Part shown: positions 54,829 to 64,000 of the stretch, in pieces
How the letters are laid out: every line of letters begins with the position of its first letter
Numbering within the stretch: position 1 is the first letter of the stretch
From: Dechloromonas sp. TW-R-39-2
Lineage (GTDB): Bacteria; Pseudomonadota; Gammaproteobacteria; Burkholderiales; Rhodocyclaceae
Length of the DNA stretch: 64,000 nucleotides
Assembly (NCBI RefSeq): GCF_016864195.1
Contig: NZ_CP045202.1
Location: forward strand, 1,085,001-1,149,000
Direction of reading: 5' to 3'
Made by a program: the position numbers and the translations under genes
Notes under the pieces: model-generated
The model's database searches: none
Told to the model about the DNA's origin: nothing
What the model saw: the letters and a program-made list of their open reading frames with translations, nothing else

Positions 54829-55539
54829 TCAGGGGGATGTTTCAACCGGTGCGATGAAGACATAGCCTTGCAGGCGCAATGTCTTGATGAAGCTGCTGCC
54901 ATCGGCTTGCTTGCCAAGAATGCGTCGGATCTGGCTGACGTGTACGTCAATGATCCGGTCGTAAGGGGTGTGCTCGCGTTTCAGGACCCGGGAGAGATGT
55001 TCGCGTGAGAGGGGTTCGAATGGGTGGTCGAGAAAGGATGAGAGCAGGGCATAGCCAGGCACACCGATCGGTGTCGGGCGGCCGTCCTGATTGATCAGTT
55101 CGCGTGAGGCTGTATCCAGCGTCCATTGTCCGAAACGGATATGCCGTGCATCGTTGCGCGTCGGTAGAGCAGTGCGGGCCTGACTGCGGCGCAGCAAGCC
55201 GCGGACTCGAGCCAGCAGTTCGCGCATATTGCAAGGTTTGGGCATGAAATCATCGGCGCCGATTTCTATGCCAATGATGCGTTCGATTTCATCGGAACGT
55301 GTCGAGTGAATCAAGACGGGAATTTCGGATTGCTGCCTCAGTTGTCTAAGCAGTTCCATGCCATCTGCGTCGGGAAGGCTTAGGTCGAGAATGATAACGT
55401 CCGGGTTTTCACCCAGCTGGCGCCACATTGCAGCACCATTTTCGGCAAAGAGGCATTCGATTCCTGCGGAGGCCAGGGTGGTCCGAAGGACGTGCCGTGT
55501 GCCAGGATCGTCTTCAACAATGAGCGCTGTCTGACGCAT
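54829..55539 (-). CDS. OmpR/TorR-type response regulator
   Basis: 236 aa. REC domain with VEDDPGTRH, phospho-Asp D52 in IILDLSLPDADG and KPCNMRELLARV. The C-terminal winged helix covers about 130-230, with LSREHLSRVLKRE, YDRIIDVHVSQIRRILG and LRLQGYVF. ATG 55539 gives MRQTALIVEDD. No kinase adjoins it on its own strand. The divergent Hpt / hybrid kinase / REC genes start 170 bp away and are plausible phosphodonors through their Hpt domains. Confidence 0.88.
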   Translation of the reverse strand: MRQTALIVEDDPGTRHVLRTTLASAGIECLFAENGAAMWRQLGENPDVIILDLSLPDADGMELLRQLRQQSEIPVLIHSTRSDEIERIIGIEIGADDFMPKPCNMRELLARVRGLLRRSQARTALPTRNDARHIRFGQWTLDTASRELINQDGRPTPIGVPGYALLSSFLDHPFEPLSREHLSRVLKREHTPYDRIIDVHVSQIRRILGKQADGSSFIKTLRLQGYVFIAPVETSP

Positions 55540-55703
55540 GATGCTCGATTTGGCCAAGAGTAAAGGGCGAATTGTAATGCAACGAAAAGCATTAGGAATA
55601 TTTTACGAATCTTAAAGCTGCTCTGCTTGTGCCTGACTGAATAATAATATCGGCTGCTCGGTGTTTATCGCCCTTTTCCTTCCCTCTCCATTTTGGTTAT
55701 CCA

Positions 55704-56093
55704 ATGTCCATGCCCGATGTACTTGATGGTTTTGATGTCTCCGCTGCGGTTGACCGCATGCTCGGTCAGCCAGCGTTGTGGCAGCAAGCCCTGGCTTTGT
55801 TTGTCGATCATTTTGCGGATTGGGAAGCGTGTTGGCACGAGGCAGGTGACGATTTGATTCAGGAGCGTAAGCAGGTGCATGCATTGCGCAGTGCTGCGGC
55901 CAATGTGGGGGCGATTCGCCTGGCCTCGCGGGCGGCTGATCTGGAGTTGGCCGTGACATCCGTATTGAAGGGTGAGCCAGCCCATGGCCTGGATGCCTTG
56001 CGCCAGCTTCTGCTTGATGAATTCAAGGGGACATGGAAAACAGCTTCCGCCGCATTGGTTTCGCTGGCGCACGATACCGGAGGTTCAGTGTGA
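55704..56093 (+). CDS. Stand-alone Hpt-domain protein
   Basis: 129 aa, all helical, with the phosphotransfer motif [14 protein letters not shown] (H59) and the following LASRAADLE helix. The usual H-x-L-K-G has Arg-Ser in place of Lys-Gly, a tolerated but atypical variant. No catalytic domain is present, so it would relay phosphate between the hybrid kinase and another regulator. Its TGA overlaps the GTG start of the kinase gene (GTGA). An alternative start is ATG 55710. Confidence 0.75.
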   Translation: MSMPDVLDGFDVSAAVDRMLGQPALWQQALALFVDHFADWEACWHEAGDDLIQERKQVHALRSAAANVGAIRLASRAADLELAVTSVLKGEPAHGLDALRQLLLDEFKGTWKTASAALVSLAHDTGGSV

Positions 56094-58834
56094 GTTTGCT
56101 GGAAAAACATTTTTCGTTGCGAGCCCGTTTGGCGCGGATCAATTTACGCATGCTGGCCGTGGCGATTGCCTTTGTTTCGGTTGCCGTACTGTTGGCGGCT
56201 GCCGGTGTCGGGTTCCATCGCTCGCTTGATGATGGTCGGCGATATGTTTCGCACCTGAATGAGCAACTGGCAGCTGGCTTGTCGGCCAATGATCAGGTTG
56301 CGGTCGGTGCAGCGTTTGCATCCCTGCGAACCTTGCATGATGTCACTGCCGTCGTCTTGCTGCGGCAGGATCGTTCCGTATTGTTCTCGGACGAAAAAAA
56401 AGCCGGGGAGAACTCCTCGATACCGACATTGATCCATTTACCCGCAGGTTACAAATTTGGCTGGTCGAAACTTGACTTCATGGCCCCCGCGCAGCTCGGC
56501 GGGCAACAGGTCGGCTGGATAGGCCTGAGCCTTGATCTGGAAGATTTTTATCACGAATTGCTGCTGTATCTGGCGCTTATCCTGGTCAGTTTCGTGATTG
56601 CCCTGCTACTTGCCCTGCGCCTCCAGGCCCGGGAGCTTGACCGGTTGATCGCTCCGTTGCAGGAGTTCACCCGTTGCATGACGCAGGCGTCGACCGGTCA
56701 TCCTGACATTCGGGCGATGGCCACCGGAATCTCCGAGTTCGATGTTTTGGCCCATGGCTTCAACAGCATGCTGGAGCAGATTCAGGAGCGCGACCACTGG
56801 CTGGCGGCCCATCTCGGCAGCCTGGAGCAATTGGTCGAACAGCGGACGCGCGAATTGCGGCACGCCAAGGACGCCGCCGAGGCGGGGAGTCGTGCAAAAA
56901 GCGAATTTCTGGCAACGATGAGCCATGAAATCCGCACCCCGATGAATGGCGTACTCGGGATGACCGAGTTGTTGCTCAACACGCCTCTCGACAGCAGCCA
57001 GCGGAAATTCGTCGAGGCCGTTGAGCGTTCCGGCAAGCACCTGCTTGGCATCATCAACGACATTCTCGACTTTTCAAAAATTGAATCGGGCAAGCTGGAG
57101 CTTGAGGCTGCAGATTTCAGTCTGCGGCGAGTGCTTGAAGAGTCGATCGAGTTGTTTGCCCAGGGGGCCAGGAAGAAGGGGCTCGAATTGCTGGCCGACC
57201 TGCCGCCGGGCGATGGTCCGTTTGTTTGCGGAGACTCGTTGCGACTGCGCCAGATTGTGGCCAATTTGCTGAGCAATGCCGTCAAGTTTACCGAGCGTGG
57301 CGAGGTGATCCTTCGCTTGAGTTTGACTGAGCAAACAGAAAAACACCTGAAATTCACGTTGACCGTGTCAGATACGGGGATTGGTATTGCTCCCGAGGCA
57401 CAGGAGAAGATATTCGAGCATTTCTCCCAGGCCGATGGTTCAACGACGCGAAAATATGGCGGGACAGGTTTGGGGCTGGCTATTTGTCGGCGCCTGGTTG
57501 AAATGATGGGCGGAAGTTTCAGGCTGACCAGCTTGCTTGGCCAGGGATCATGTTTTGGTGTCGATTTGTGCCTGCCTGTCGCGGCTGCGCCTATCCTTCC
57601 TGCCGCCTTGCCCGAAGCCGCAATGAGCGGGGCGCGTCTGCTGGTGGTCGATGATCATTCGACGCACCGCAATATTCTTATCTCCCAGGTCGGCCGCGAA
57701 GGTTACCAGGTCGACAATGCGTCCTCCGGGCTGGAGGCTCTTTCCGGCATGCGCTCGGCCATCGATGCGGGTGAGCCCTACAGTCTGCTGCTGATCGATC
57801 TGGAAATGCCTGATTTTTCGGGGCTCGATGTGGTTCGTGCCGTGCGTCTGGATTCACGTTTTGCGTTGATGCGGATTGTCTTGTTGTCGGCTTCGTCGGA
57901 CGGTATTTCGGAGGAGGAGCGCCTCAGCCTCGATGTCACGGCTTGTCTGGCCAAACCGGTGCGGGAAAGCGAATTGCTGGCCGTGATTGAGGCGGCACTC
58001 AGCCGCCGTCCCCTGCCTGTGTCTGGTTCAGGGAACGAGCGCCAGCGTTTGCGTGGCCGGGTGCTGGTCGCCGAGGATAACGAAAGTAATCTGATTGTTG
58101 CCTGCACGCATCTGGAGCGCGCCGGGCTTGAGGTGCGAACGGCAGCCAACGGGCGCCTGGCCCTCGATCTCATGGCGGTCGAAAATTTCGATCTGGTCCT
58201 GATGGATTGCCAGATGCCCGAGCTGGATGGTTTTGCTGCAACGCAGGCCCTGCGTGAGCGGGAAATCGGCTCCGGACGTCGGATTCCCATCGTCGCCCTG
58301 ACGGCCAACGCCATGCAGGGAGATCGCGAACGCTGCGTTGCCGCGGGTATGGATGATTACCTGGCCAAGCCCTATAGCGGGGAGCAGATTCTCGCCGTCC
58401 TGAAGCGCTGGCTGCCGGTTGAGCGACGCCAGTCAGCGCCGCCGGCACCGGTTGTGGCGGTGCCGTTGCAGCGCGAACCGCCGCTTGATCCTTCTGCGTT
58501 GGACAAGATTCGAGCCCTGTCGCCCGACAAATCCGATGTATTGATTCGGCAACTGATCCAGGCTTATCTGAAGGGGGCGGCCCGAGAGTTGGCGCGTTTC
58601 GAGCAGGGGATTGAGGCGCAGAGCGCATCGACTTTGATCTCGGCTGCCCATGCGCTCAAATCAAGCAGTTTCAATGTGGGCGCCAACGGTTTGGCCGAGC
58701 GCTGTCGTGAAATTGAAATGCTGGGCAATAACGCATCGATGGCGGAGATTATTGCCCGCGTCGAGGCCATGCGTGCCGAGTGGGGACGGGTTGAGGTGGC
58801 ATTGAATGTGGTGCTGGCGGAGGTTGCAACATGA
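56090..58834 (+). CDS. BarA-like tripartite hybrid histidine kinase (HisKA-HATPase-REC-REC-Hpt)
   Basis: 914 aa from GTG 56090, with GGAGG six bases upstream. TM1 is near 20-41, a periplasmic sensor of about 115 residues follows, TM2 is near 158-178, then HAMP. HisKA has [16 protein letters not shown] (H279), and the ATPase has [15 protein letters not shown] and [15 protein letters not shown]1 ([20 protein letters not shown]) and REC2 ([20 protein letters not shown]) follow. The C-terminal Hpt has [15 protein letters not shown] (His near 854). Coupled to the Hpt gene before and the REC gene after. The signal is unknown. Confidence 0.9.
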   Translation: MSLLEKHFSLRARLARINLRMLAVAIAFVSVAVLLAAAGVGFHRSLDDGRRYVSHLNEQLAAGLSANDQVAVGAAFASLRTLHDVTAVVLLRQDRSVLFSDEKKAGENSSIPTLIHLPAGYKFGWSKLDFMAPAQLGGQQVGWIGLSLDLEDFYHELLLYLALILVSFVIALLLALRLQARELDRLIAPLQEFTRCMTQASTGHPDIRAMATGISEFDVLAHGFNSMLEQIQERDHWLAAHLGSLEQLVEQRTRELRHAKDAAEAGSRAKSEFLATMSHEIRTPMNGVLGMTELLLNTPLDSSQRKFVEAVERSGKHLLGIINDILDFSKIESGKLELEAADFSLRRVLEESIELFAQGARKKGLELLADLPPGDGPFVCGDSLRLRQIVANLLSNAVKFTERGEVILRLSLTEQTEKHLKFTLTVSDTGIGIAPEAQEKIFEHFSQADGSTTRKYGGTGLGLAICRRLVEMMGGSFRLTSLLGQGSCFGVDLCLPVAAAPILPAALPEAAMSGARLLVVDDHSTHRNILISQVGREGYQVDNASSGLEALSGMRSAIDAGEPYSLLLIDLEMPDFSGLDVVRAVRLDSRFALMRIVLLSASSDGISEEERLSLDVTACLAKPVRESELLAVIEAALSRRPLPVSGSGNERQRLRGRVLVAEDNESNLIVACTHLERAGLEVRTAANGRLALDLMAVENFDLVLMDCQMPELDGFAATQALREREIGSGRRIPIVALTANAMQGDRERCVAAGMDDYLAKPYSGEQILAVLKRWLPVERRQSAPPAPVVAVPLQREPPLDPSALDKIRALSPDKSDVLIRQLIQAYLKGAARELARFEQGIEAQSASTLISAAHALKSSSFNVGANGLAERCREIEMLGNNASMAEIIARVEAMRAEWGRVEVALNVVLAEVAT

Positions 58835-59208
58835 GTCGCTTGCCGTTTCGCGTGTTGGTGGCCGACGATGATCCAACCGTCGGCCTGTTGATGCAGGCTG
58901 CTCTGACAGAGCCTGATTTTGTCGTAACCGTTGTCGAAGAGGGGCTGGCCGCACTGACGGCTTTTCGTGCCGGAACGTTCGACCTGGTTTTGCTTGATGT
59001 CGAAATGCCCGGAATGGACGGGTTCGAAGTCTCTGCGGCCATTCGTGCAACACATGGCCGCAGCATCCCGATCATGCTGATTACCAGCCATTGCGATCCC
59101 GATTTCCTGGCGCGCGCCGAGAGCATGGCTCTCGGACATATTGCCAAGCCTGTCCAATGGCAAGCTTTGGCGGGGCTCCTGCTGAACCGGCTGAGTACCG
59201 CAGGTTGA
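58831..59208 (+). CDS. Single-domain response regulator (REC only)
   Basis: 125 aa CheY-like receiver: VADDDPTVG acidic pocket, phospho-Asp D56 in [13 protein letters not shown], switch residue in LITSHC and Lys in HIAKPV. It has no output domain. The ATG overlaps the kinase stop (ATGA). It could be a phosphate sink, a shuttle to the orphan OmpR-type regulator through an Hpt, or act by protein binding. It is convergent with the SulP gene, 15 bp apart. Confidence 0.87.
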   Translation: MSRLPFRVLVADDDPTVGLLMQAALTEPDFVVTVVEEGLAALTAFRAGTFDLVLLDVEMPGMDGFEVSAAIRATHGRSIPIMLITSHCDPDFLARAESMALGHIAKPVQWQALAGLLLNRLSTAG

Positions 59209-59223
59209 ATGCCGTTTAAGTCC

Positions 59224-61431
59224 CTAGTATTCCTGCAACATCGCAATTTCAGTGTCGGCATGGCGCAGGCGAAGGGCCAGTGAGCGCGATATCGCGGTCA
59301 ACAGCGTAAAAGCGAGCTTTTTGTGTTCGTCGGCCAGAATGTTGAATTGTTCCAGCGACAGGACGTAGAACTCGGTTTCCGTGCCGGCAATTGCATCGTT
59401 GCCGCGCGGCCGTCCATCCAGGAACGCCAGCCCGCCGAAAAAGTCGCCACGCCCGAAGGTCGCGATGTGTCGTGTCCGGCCGGCACCCAGCGGGGCAAAA
59501 ATGCGGACCGACCCGCGCCGGATCAGGTACAGCGCATCACCCGGTTCGCCGCGCGCATAAATGGTTTCGCCGGCCGCATAAATGCGTTTGTCGAGGCGGG
59601 ACTCCAGGTCGGCCAGCGTTTCGTCCTTGCGATTCCGGAACAGTTCCATTTCGGAAAGTTGCAGAGCCACTTCGGTCTCGATCTGGGCTTTTTCCTCTTC
59701 GCCCAGCAATCGGTCTTCGACCCATTCGATGGCGCTGTCGAGTTCGTTGAACAGGCGAACGCTGTTTTCATCTTCGGTAACGCCTGTCTGCTCAAGGAAC
59801 TCGCGCAGATTTCGGCCGTTCGGCAGATTTTCGCGGACATTCGACAAGAGCAGTAGCGCCTTGCGTTCGGCGAGTGAATTACGCACTTGCCGCAGTAAGT
59901 GGGCCGCCGTGACGTCGACCGACTGAACCCGCTTCATATCGAGAATGATGAAGCTACGTGTTTTGATTTCCGGGTCCAGCTGGGCATACAGTTGTTGCGT
60001 TGTGCCGAAGAAGAGGCTGCCTTGCAATTCGAAAATTACCGCCTGGTCGCCCTTTTGTTCGAGGATGCGCGTTTCGGATTCCGGGCGATGCCAGTTCGAC
60101 GACATCTGGTTGACATAGAACTTGTGGCGTACGACCGAGCCGCCAATCTGCTCGCGCAGGAAAAGCAGGATCGCCATCGCCACGCCAACGGCCGATGCGG
60201 CAATCAGGCCGATGCTCAAGGCGACCAGTACGACGGTGACGACCACGCCAAAATCGAAAACGGTGGCCGGTGACTGGATGAAGCGTAGCGGTTCGCGGTC
60301 GATCATGCGCAGCCCGACGACGATTAGGATGCCCGCCAGGGTGGCGACCGGAATCCAGGCGATGAAGCTGCTCAGCAGCAGGGCAAAGACCAGTGCCGAG
60401 ATGCCTTCGACCAGACCCGAGGCACGGGTTGTCGCGCCGCTCGACAGATTGACCAGCGTCGCGCCCATCGTTCCGGCCCCGGGAATGCCACCGACCGAGG
60501 ATGAGGCGACATTGGCAATCCCCTGGGCAACCAGTTCGCGGTTGGGGTCATGCTGGCTGCGCGTCATCTGGTCGAGGACGACGCAGGTTTTCAGGGTGTC
60601 GATTGAGAGTAGAACAGCCAGGGTCAGCGCGCTGCCGAGCAGTGCGGCTATTTGCGACAGGCGGAGATCGCCGATTTCGCCCCAGCGGCTGGTGATCGAG
60701 CTGAGGTAGCCATCGCCGCTGGCGCCGAGCGCACCAATGATCAGCGGGTTGCCGGTAACTTCAAAAAGTCTTGCATCCTGGGCGGCCAACACGAAGTAGG
60801 TGGTAATCCCGACGATGATGCCGATGATCGTCCCGGGGAGTTTTCGGGTCAGGCTGGGCCCCAGACTCATGGCCAGGATAGTTGCCCCGCCGACGGCAAC
60901 GGCCCGCCAATCCCACAGCCAGGGAGAGACGATGGCATGAAACCAATGAGTTGTCCCATCGACGCCGAGAAGCTTGTTGATCTGGCTGCCGATGATGATC
61001 AGACCGACGCCGGTCAGGTAGCCGCTGACCACCGGGTAGGGGATGTATTTGATCAGTCGGCCGATGCCGACCATGCCGAACAGCACCTGGAACAGTCCGG
61101 CCAGGATGCCGAGCATCAGCAGCATCAGGATGATGTTGCCTTCCGGTACGCCTTGCCGGGTCAGCTCGATGGCGAAGGCGGAAAGCACGGCTGCCGCAGG
61201 CGCGCATGGTGCGCTGATCAGGCGGTCGGTGCCGCCCAGTGTCGATGCGATCAGCCCGATCACGGTTGCCCCGATGATGCCGGCTAGCGCACCGAGGGCG
61301 GCGTGGCTGGGGGCGATAGCCGAGTAGATGGTGACGCCGAAAGCGATGGCGGCCGGCAGGGCAACCAGCATGGCGGCCAGCCCGCCCCAGAAATCGCCGG
61401 TCATGTACAACTTCTTGAAGAACCCCTGCAT
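59224..61431 (-). CDS. SulP-family anion transporter with STAS and cyclic-nucleotide-binding domains
   Basis: 735 aa. About 10-14 membrane segments lie in residues 12-430 (GDFWGGLAAMLVALPAAIAF at the start; GIANVASSSVGGIPGAGTMG near 310). A STAS domain covers about 455-560 (VIFELQGSLFFGTTQQLY, FIILDMKRVQSVDVTAAHLL). A cNMP-binding fold covers about 615-730 (AAGETIYARGEPGDALYLIR, GRGDFFGGLAFLDGRPRGND). SulP proteins carry sulfate, bicarbonate or other anions; the substrate is unclear. ATG 61431 is used rather than GTG 61434, on spacing from GGGAG. Confidence 0.88.
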   Translation of the reverse strand: MQGFFKKLYMTGDFWGGLAAMLVALPAAIAFGVTIYSAIAPSHAALGALAGIIGATVIGLIASTLGGTDRLISAPCAPAAAVLSAFAIELTRQGVPEGNIILMLLMLGILAGLFQVLFGMVGIGRLIKYIPYPVVSGYLTGVGLIIIGSQINKLLGVDGTTHWFHAIVSPWLWDWRAVAVGGATILAMSLGPSLTRKLPGTIIGIIVGITTYFVLAAQDARLFEVTGNPLIIGALGASGDGYLSSITSRWGEIGDLRLSQIAALLGSALTLAVLLSIDTLKTCVVLDQMTRSQHDPNRELVAQGIANVASSSVGGIPGAGTMGATLVNLSSGATTRASGLVEGISALVFALLLSSFIAWIPVATLAGILIVVGLRMIDREPLRFIQSPATVFDFGVVVTVVLVALSIGLIAASAVGVAMAILLFLREQIGGSVVRHKFYVNQMSSNWHRPESETRILEQKGDQAVIFELQGSLFFGTTQQLYAQLDPEIKTRSFIILDMKRVQSVDVTAAHLLRQVRNSLAERKALLLLSNVRENLPNGRNLREFLEQTGVTEDENSVRLFNELDSAIEWVEDRLLGEEEKAQIETEVALQLSEMELFRNRKDETLADLESRLDKRIYAAGETIYARGEPGDALYLIRRGSVRIFAPLGAGRTRHIATFGRGDFFGGLAFLDGRPRGNDAIAGTETEFYVLSLEQFNILADEHKKLAFTLLTAISRSLALRLRHADTEIAMLQEY

Positions 61432-61607
61432 CACGCTCCCCTGTTTTTCGATGCGCTTTTAATGATCTTACTGCTGTTCTTGCCTGTCGCGTAAGGCAAA
61501 AGCAGCGATGTCGCGGCGATCTCCGGAGAGCTATGGCAGAATTGTGGCGAATTCTGATATTCGCTTGCCGAACCAGTCGTGCGGGGAAAAAACAGAGCGG
61601 GGGAGTG

Positions 61608-62105
61608 ATGAAACAATTCAAGTTCGGCCGAGCCTGCTGGCTGGCACTCATTTGGGCCATTTTCACCTGGTCGACCGCAGCATTCGCCCAGGAGGCCCGG
61701 TCTTTGGTCAAGGCTCAGACGCTTTACCTGCCGGTCTATTCGCACATGCTTTACGGCAACCTGGGAAAAAGCGGCAAGGCCTCCCAGGTTCTCCTCTCCA
61801 CGCTGGTCAGTGTTCGCAATACCGACAGCAAGCGCCCGCTGCGGGTCAGTTCGGCCAAGTATTTCGATACCAACGGCAAGCTGCTCGGCGAGCGGGTGCC
61901 GGTTCCGATGCTGATTCCCCCGCTGGGAACGCTGGAGCTTTTTGTCGAGCTGAATGATGCCTCGGGCGGTTCCGGTGCCAATTTCGTGATCCGCTGGGAT
62001 GCCGAACAAGCGATCAATCCGCCGCTGGTTGAATCGCTCCATGCCAATATGGACGGTGGCAAGGCGGTTATTTTCATGACCCAGGCCGTACCGGTCAGCG
62101 ATTAG
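61608..62105 (+). CDS. DUF3124 protein, exported
   Basis: 165 aa. Signal peptide KFGRACWLALIWAIFTWSTA AFA-QE (cleavage expected after AFA). The mature protein matches the DUF3124 pattern: LVKAQTLYLPVYSHMLYGN, TLVSVRNTDSKRPLRVSSA and LNDASGGSGANFVIRW. Start ATG 61608 follows GGGGGAG; the open frame upstream is not used. Function unknown. It lies 11 bp before the potassium-channel-like gene and is probably co-transcribed, hinting at an envelope role linked to ion flux. Confidence 0.83.
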   Translation: MKQFKFGRACWLALIWAIFTWSTAAFAQEARSLVKAQTLYLPVYSHMLYGNLGKSGKASQVLLSTLVSVRNTDSKRPLRVSSAKYFDTNGKLLGERVPVPMLIPPLGTLELFVELNDASGGSGANFVIRWDAEQAINPPLVESLHANMDGGKAVIFMTQAVPVSD

Positions 62106-62116
62106 GCGGATAGCAA

Positions 62117-63157
62117 TTGTCTGTCATCAACGCCAGCCAGACCGGCTACATCGTTCGTCTGGTTTATATCGCCGTCGGCATGCTGTTTGCCGTGCATGTT
62201 TTCGGGACCGTTGGTTACATGGTCCTGACCGAAGGCAAGTATTCCTGGTTCGACTGCTTTTACATGACCTTTATCACCGTAGCCACCATCGGTTTCGGTG
62301 AAATCATCGACATGTCGAGCAATCAGCCGGCCCGCATCCTGACCGTAGTCATCGGCATTCTGGGCGCCGGCAACCTGTCGATGCTCTTCTCGGTCGTGAC
62401 GGTGGCGCTGCTGGAAACAGATCTCAATGGAACATTGCAGAGAAAACGTATGGAAAAAGCGATCAAGAAACTGAAAGGGCATTACATCCTGTGCGGCTTT
62501 GGCCGCGTTGGGCGGAATATTGCGCACGAACTTGAAGCGACCAACCGCCATTACGTCGCCGTTGATGAAGACACCTTGCGCCTGCTTGAATACAAGGAAA
62601 AAAGCCCCGGCTTTCTTTATCTGCATGGCGATGCCAGTGATGACGACATCCTGTTGGCGGCCGATCTCGAGCACGCCAAGGGCGTCTTTGCCGTGACTGG
62701 CGACGATTCGCGTAATCTGATGATCGTCATTACCGCCAAACAATTGAAACCCGATGTACGCATCGTGGCGCGCTGCCAGGAAACCCGGAATATCGAGAAA
62801 ATGCGCAAGGCGGGGGCCGATGCCATTGTTTCGCCGGACTTTACCGGCGGCATGCGCATTGCCTCGGCCATGATCCGGCCGCACGTTGTTTCATTTCTCG
62901 ATGAAATGCTCAAGTCGGAAAAGAATCTCCGGGTCGAAGAGGTGCTGGTGCCCGCCGGATTTATCCCGAAACCGCTCGGGTCGCTCAAATTGCGCAGCGC
63001 CAACTATGTTCTGCTGGCGGTACGGGAGCGTAACGGCAACTGGCAATTCAATCCGGATGGCGATTTCCTGCTCAAACCAGGATTCACCTTGATTGCGATG
63101 GCCGGTCCGGTCGGACGGCTTGAAATCGAAACCCTGCTGATTGAAATGGCCGCCTGA
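62117..63157 (+). CDS. Two-helix potassium-channel-like protein with RCK (TrkA-N/TrkA-C) domains
   Basis: 346 aa from TTG 62117 (GGCGGA about six bases upstream). TM1 is near 12-36, a pore helix leads to filter TVATIGFGE at 54-62, and TM2 is near 73-95. An RCK N-lobe with [19 protein letters not shown] (Rossmann glycines near 127-132) and a TrkA-C domain at about 255-340 follow. The build is that of MthK-type ligand-gated K+ channels. The filter reads TIGFGE rather than the usual TVGYGD, so ion selectivity should not be assumed. Coupled to the DUF3124 gene. Confidence 0.87.
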   Translation: MSVINASQTGYIVRLVYIAVGMLFAVHVFGTVGYMVLTEGKYSWFDCFYMTFITVATIGFGEIIDMSSNQPARILTVVIGILGAGNLSMLFSVVTVALLETDLNGTLQRKRMEKAIKKLKGHYILCGFGRVGRNIAHELEATNRHYVAVDEDTLRLLEYKEKSPGFLYLHGDASDDDILLAADLEHAKGVFAVTGDDSRNLMIVITAKQLKPDVRIVARCQETRNIEKMRKAGADAIVSPDFTGGMRIASAMIRPHVVSFLDEMLKSEKNLRVEEVLVPAGFIPKPLGSLKLRSANYVLLAVRERNGNWQFNPDGDFLLKPGFTLIAMAGPVGRLEIETLLIEMAA

Positions 63158-63235
63158 GTTAAGGGTTTTCCACACTCGGCAGAGCTTTGGGGGTGGGTGT
63201 TAAAATCGGGCGAATATCAAAATTCCGGGATTCGC

Positions 63236-64000
63236 ATGACACTCCGCCATCTTTCAGTTTTCGTCCTTGGCCTGATCGCCGCGCCTGCATTTGCTGCCGG
63301 TGGCCCGGCTGTCGCCGGCATTCCGGTTGATTTCATTCTCTTCGCGCTGACCCTGCTCGGGGTGGCGCTGTTTCACAACCACACCTTCTATGTTGCGCTG
63401 ACCGGGTTGTTCACCGTGTCAGTCTACAAAATCCTGTTCACGGGGTTCAAGACGGGCGTCGGCGTGGCGGGATTTTTCAGCCACCTGGGACATGAGTGGG
63501 TGACGCTGGCCAACCTGTTCTGCTTGTTGATGGGCTTTGCTTTGCTGGCCCGTCATTTCGAGAAGAGCCATGTGCCGGTCATCCTGCCGAAATTCCTGCC
63601 GGATGACTGGAAGGGTGCCTTCCTGTTGCTGGTCATGGTCTGGTTTATTTCCAGTTTCCTCGACAACATTGCTGCAGCCCTGATTGGCGGCGCGATGGCG
63701 CACCAGTTGTTCCGGGCGCGCGTGCATATCGGTTACCTGGCGGGCATCGTGGCGGCATCGAATGCCGGCGGCGCCTGGTCGGTGGTCGGCGATACGACGA
63801 CGACCATGATGTGGATTGCCGGTGTTCGTCCGGATCAGGTTTTTGAGGCAATTGTCGCGTCGACCGTGGCATTGTGTATTTCCGGCGTGGTTGCCGCCAA
63901 ACAGCAGCATGCTTATTCCCCTATCCTGAAAAATGCGCATGACCATACCAAGGTTGATTGGGCGCGCGTCGGTATCGTGTTGCTGATCCTGGTTTTTGCA
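63236..64000 (+). CDS. NhaD/ArsB-type ion transporter (partial, C-terminus off the right edge)
   Basis: 255 codons are visible. ATG 63236 is followed by a cleavable-looking signal (SVFVLGLIAAPAFAAGG) and at least five membrane helices. VWFISSFLDNIAAALIGG and AASNAGGAWSVVGDTTTTMM are the paired loops of the ion-transporter superfamily (NhaD Na+/H+ antiporters, ArsB, CitM). The substrate is not decided; an Na+/H+ role fits best. TAAAAT at 63201-63206 is a possible -10 element. The gene continues beyond the window. Confidence 0.82.
   Translation, partial: MTLRHLSVFVLGLIAAPAFAAGGPAVAGIPVDFILFALTLLGVALFHNHTFYVALTGLFTVSVYKILFTGFKTGVGVAGFFSHLGHEWVTLANLFCLLMGFALLARHFEKSHVPVILPKFLPDDWKGAFLLLVMVWFISSFLDNIAAALIGGAMAHQLFRARVHIGYLAGIVAASNAGGAWSVVGDTTTTMMWIAGVRPDQVFEAIVASTVALCISGVVAAKQQHAYSPILKNAHDHTKVDWARVGIVLLILVFA

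Overview
The window looks like chromosomal DNA of a betaproteobacterium, most likely of the Rhodocyclales (Dechloromonas/Azonexus-like). This is inferred from gene content and moderately high GC, not from any search. Supporting content includes GTP-type PEP carboxykinase, homodimeric AceE with lipoyl-bearing AceF and Lpd, indolepyruvate:ferredoxin oxidoreductase, PPK2, Cti, CcoG, PilSR, and many multidomain signalling proteins. Gene packing is dense, with many 1-4 bp start/stop overlaps. I saw no rRNA, CRISPR array, transposase or origin.

Layout. 1-2573 (minus): an overlapping Hpt/HD-GYP - tcdA - corA run. 2716-3819: ispB, then tRNA-Pro(CGG) with its own probable promoter and terminator. 3983-9721 (plus): a hybrid histidine kinase, a small PP0621-like protein, pilS, pilR and ampD. 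9698-12763 (minus): an aminotransferase and pckG, divergent from maeB (13008) and pbpG. 16545-22093: an IclR regulator divergent from a six-gene lactate-utilisation-type operon (lutA, lutB, a half-length aldehyde dehydrogenase, a D-2-hydroxyacid dehydrogenase, lutC, an S4 RNA-binding protein). 22135-26946 (minus): a dCache-PAS-PAS-GGDEF-EAL protein and ccoG. 27287-32457: a PAS/sigma-54 activator coupled to a LysR gene, then a divergent LysR/D-malate dehydrogenase pair and a TauE-type permease.

32458-34745 is an AT-richer accessory stretch against the 3' end of tRNA-Ala(CGC). It holds a frameshifted Bro-N antirepressor remnant, three unfamiliar minus-strand genes (lipoprotein, 122-aa protein, 87-aa membrane protein), a short KilA-N protein and a small repeat cluster. 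It is the clearest sign of horizontal transfer. 34869-40932 (minus) is housekeeping: tsaC, purK, purE, folD, iorB, iorA. 41214-47313 is the pyruvate dehydrogenase operon aceE-aceF-lpdA, with a good promoter and an overlapping inverted repeat. 47398-52546 holds two hotdog thioesterases, ppk2, sixA and cti. 52872-59208 has a TolC-type protein with an extra C-terminal domain, an orphan OmpR-type regulator, and a coupled Hpt - hybrid kinase - REC module. 59224-64000 holds a SulP-STAS-cNMP transporter, a DUF3124 protein, a potassium-channel-like protein and the start of an ion antiporter.

Taken together, the metabolic genes centre on C3/C4 organic acids and the pyruvate/PEP/malate/acetyl-CoA node. 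The signalling genes combine phosphorelay parts (Hpt, REC, hybrid kinases) with c-di-GMP enzymes. The items most worth follow-up are the half aldehyde dehydrogenase inside the lut operon, the tRNA-Ala island with its three-gene cassette, the Hpt-HD-GYP fusion, the TolC fusion, and the pdh promoter/operator.
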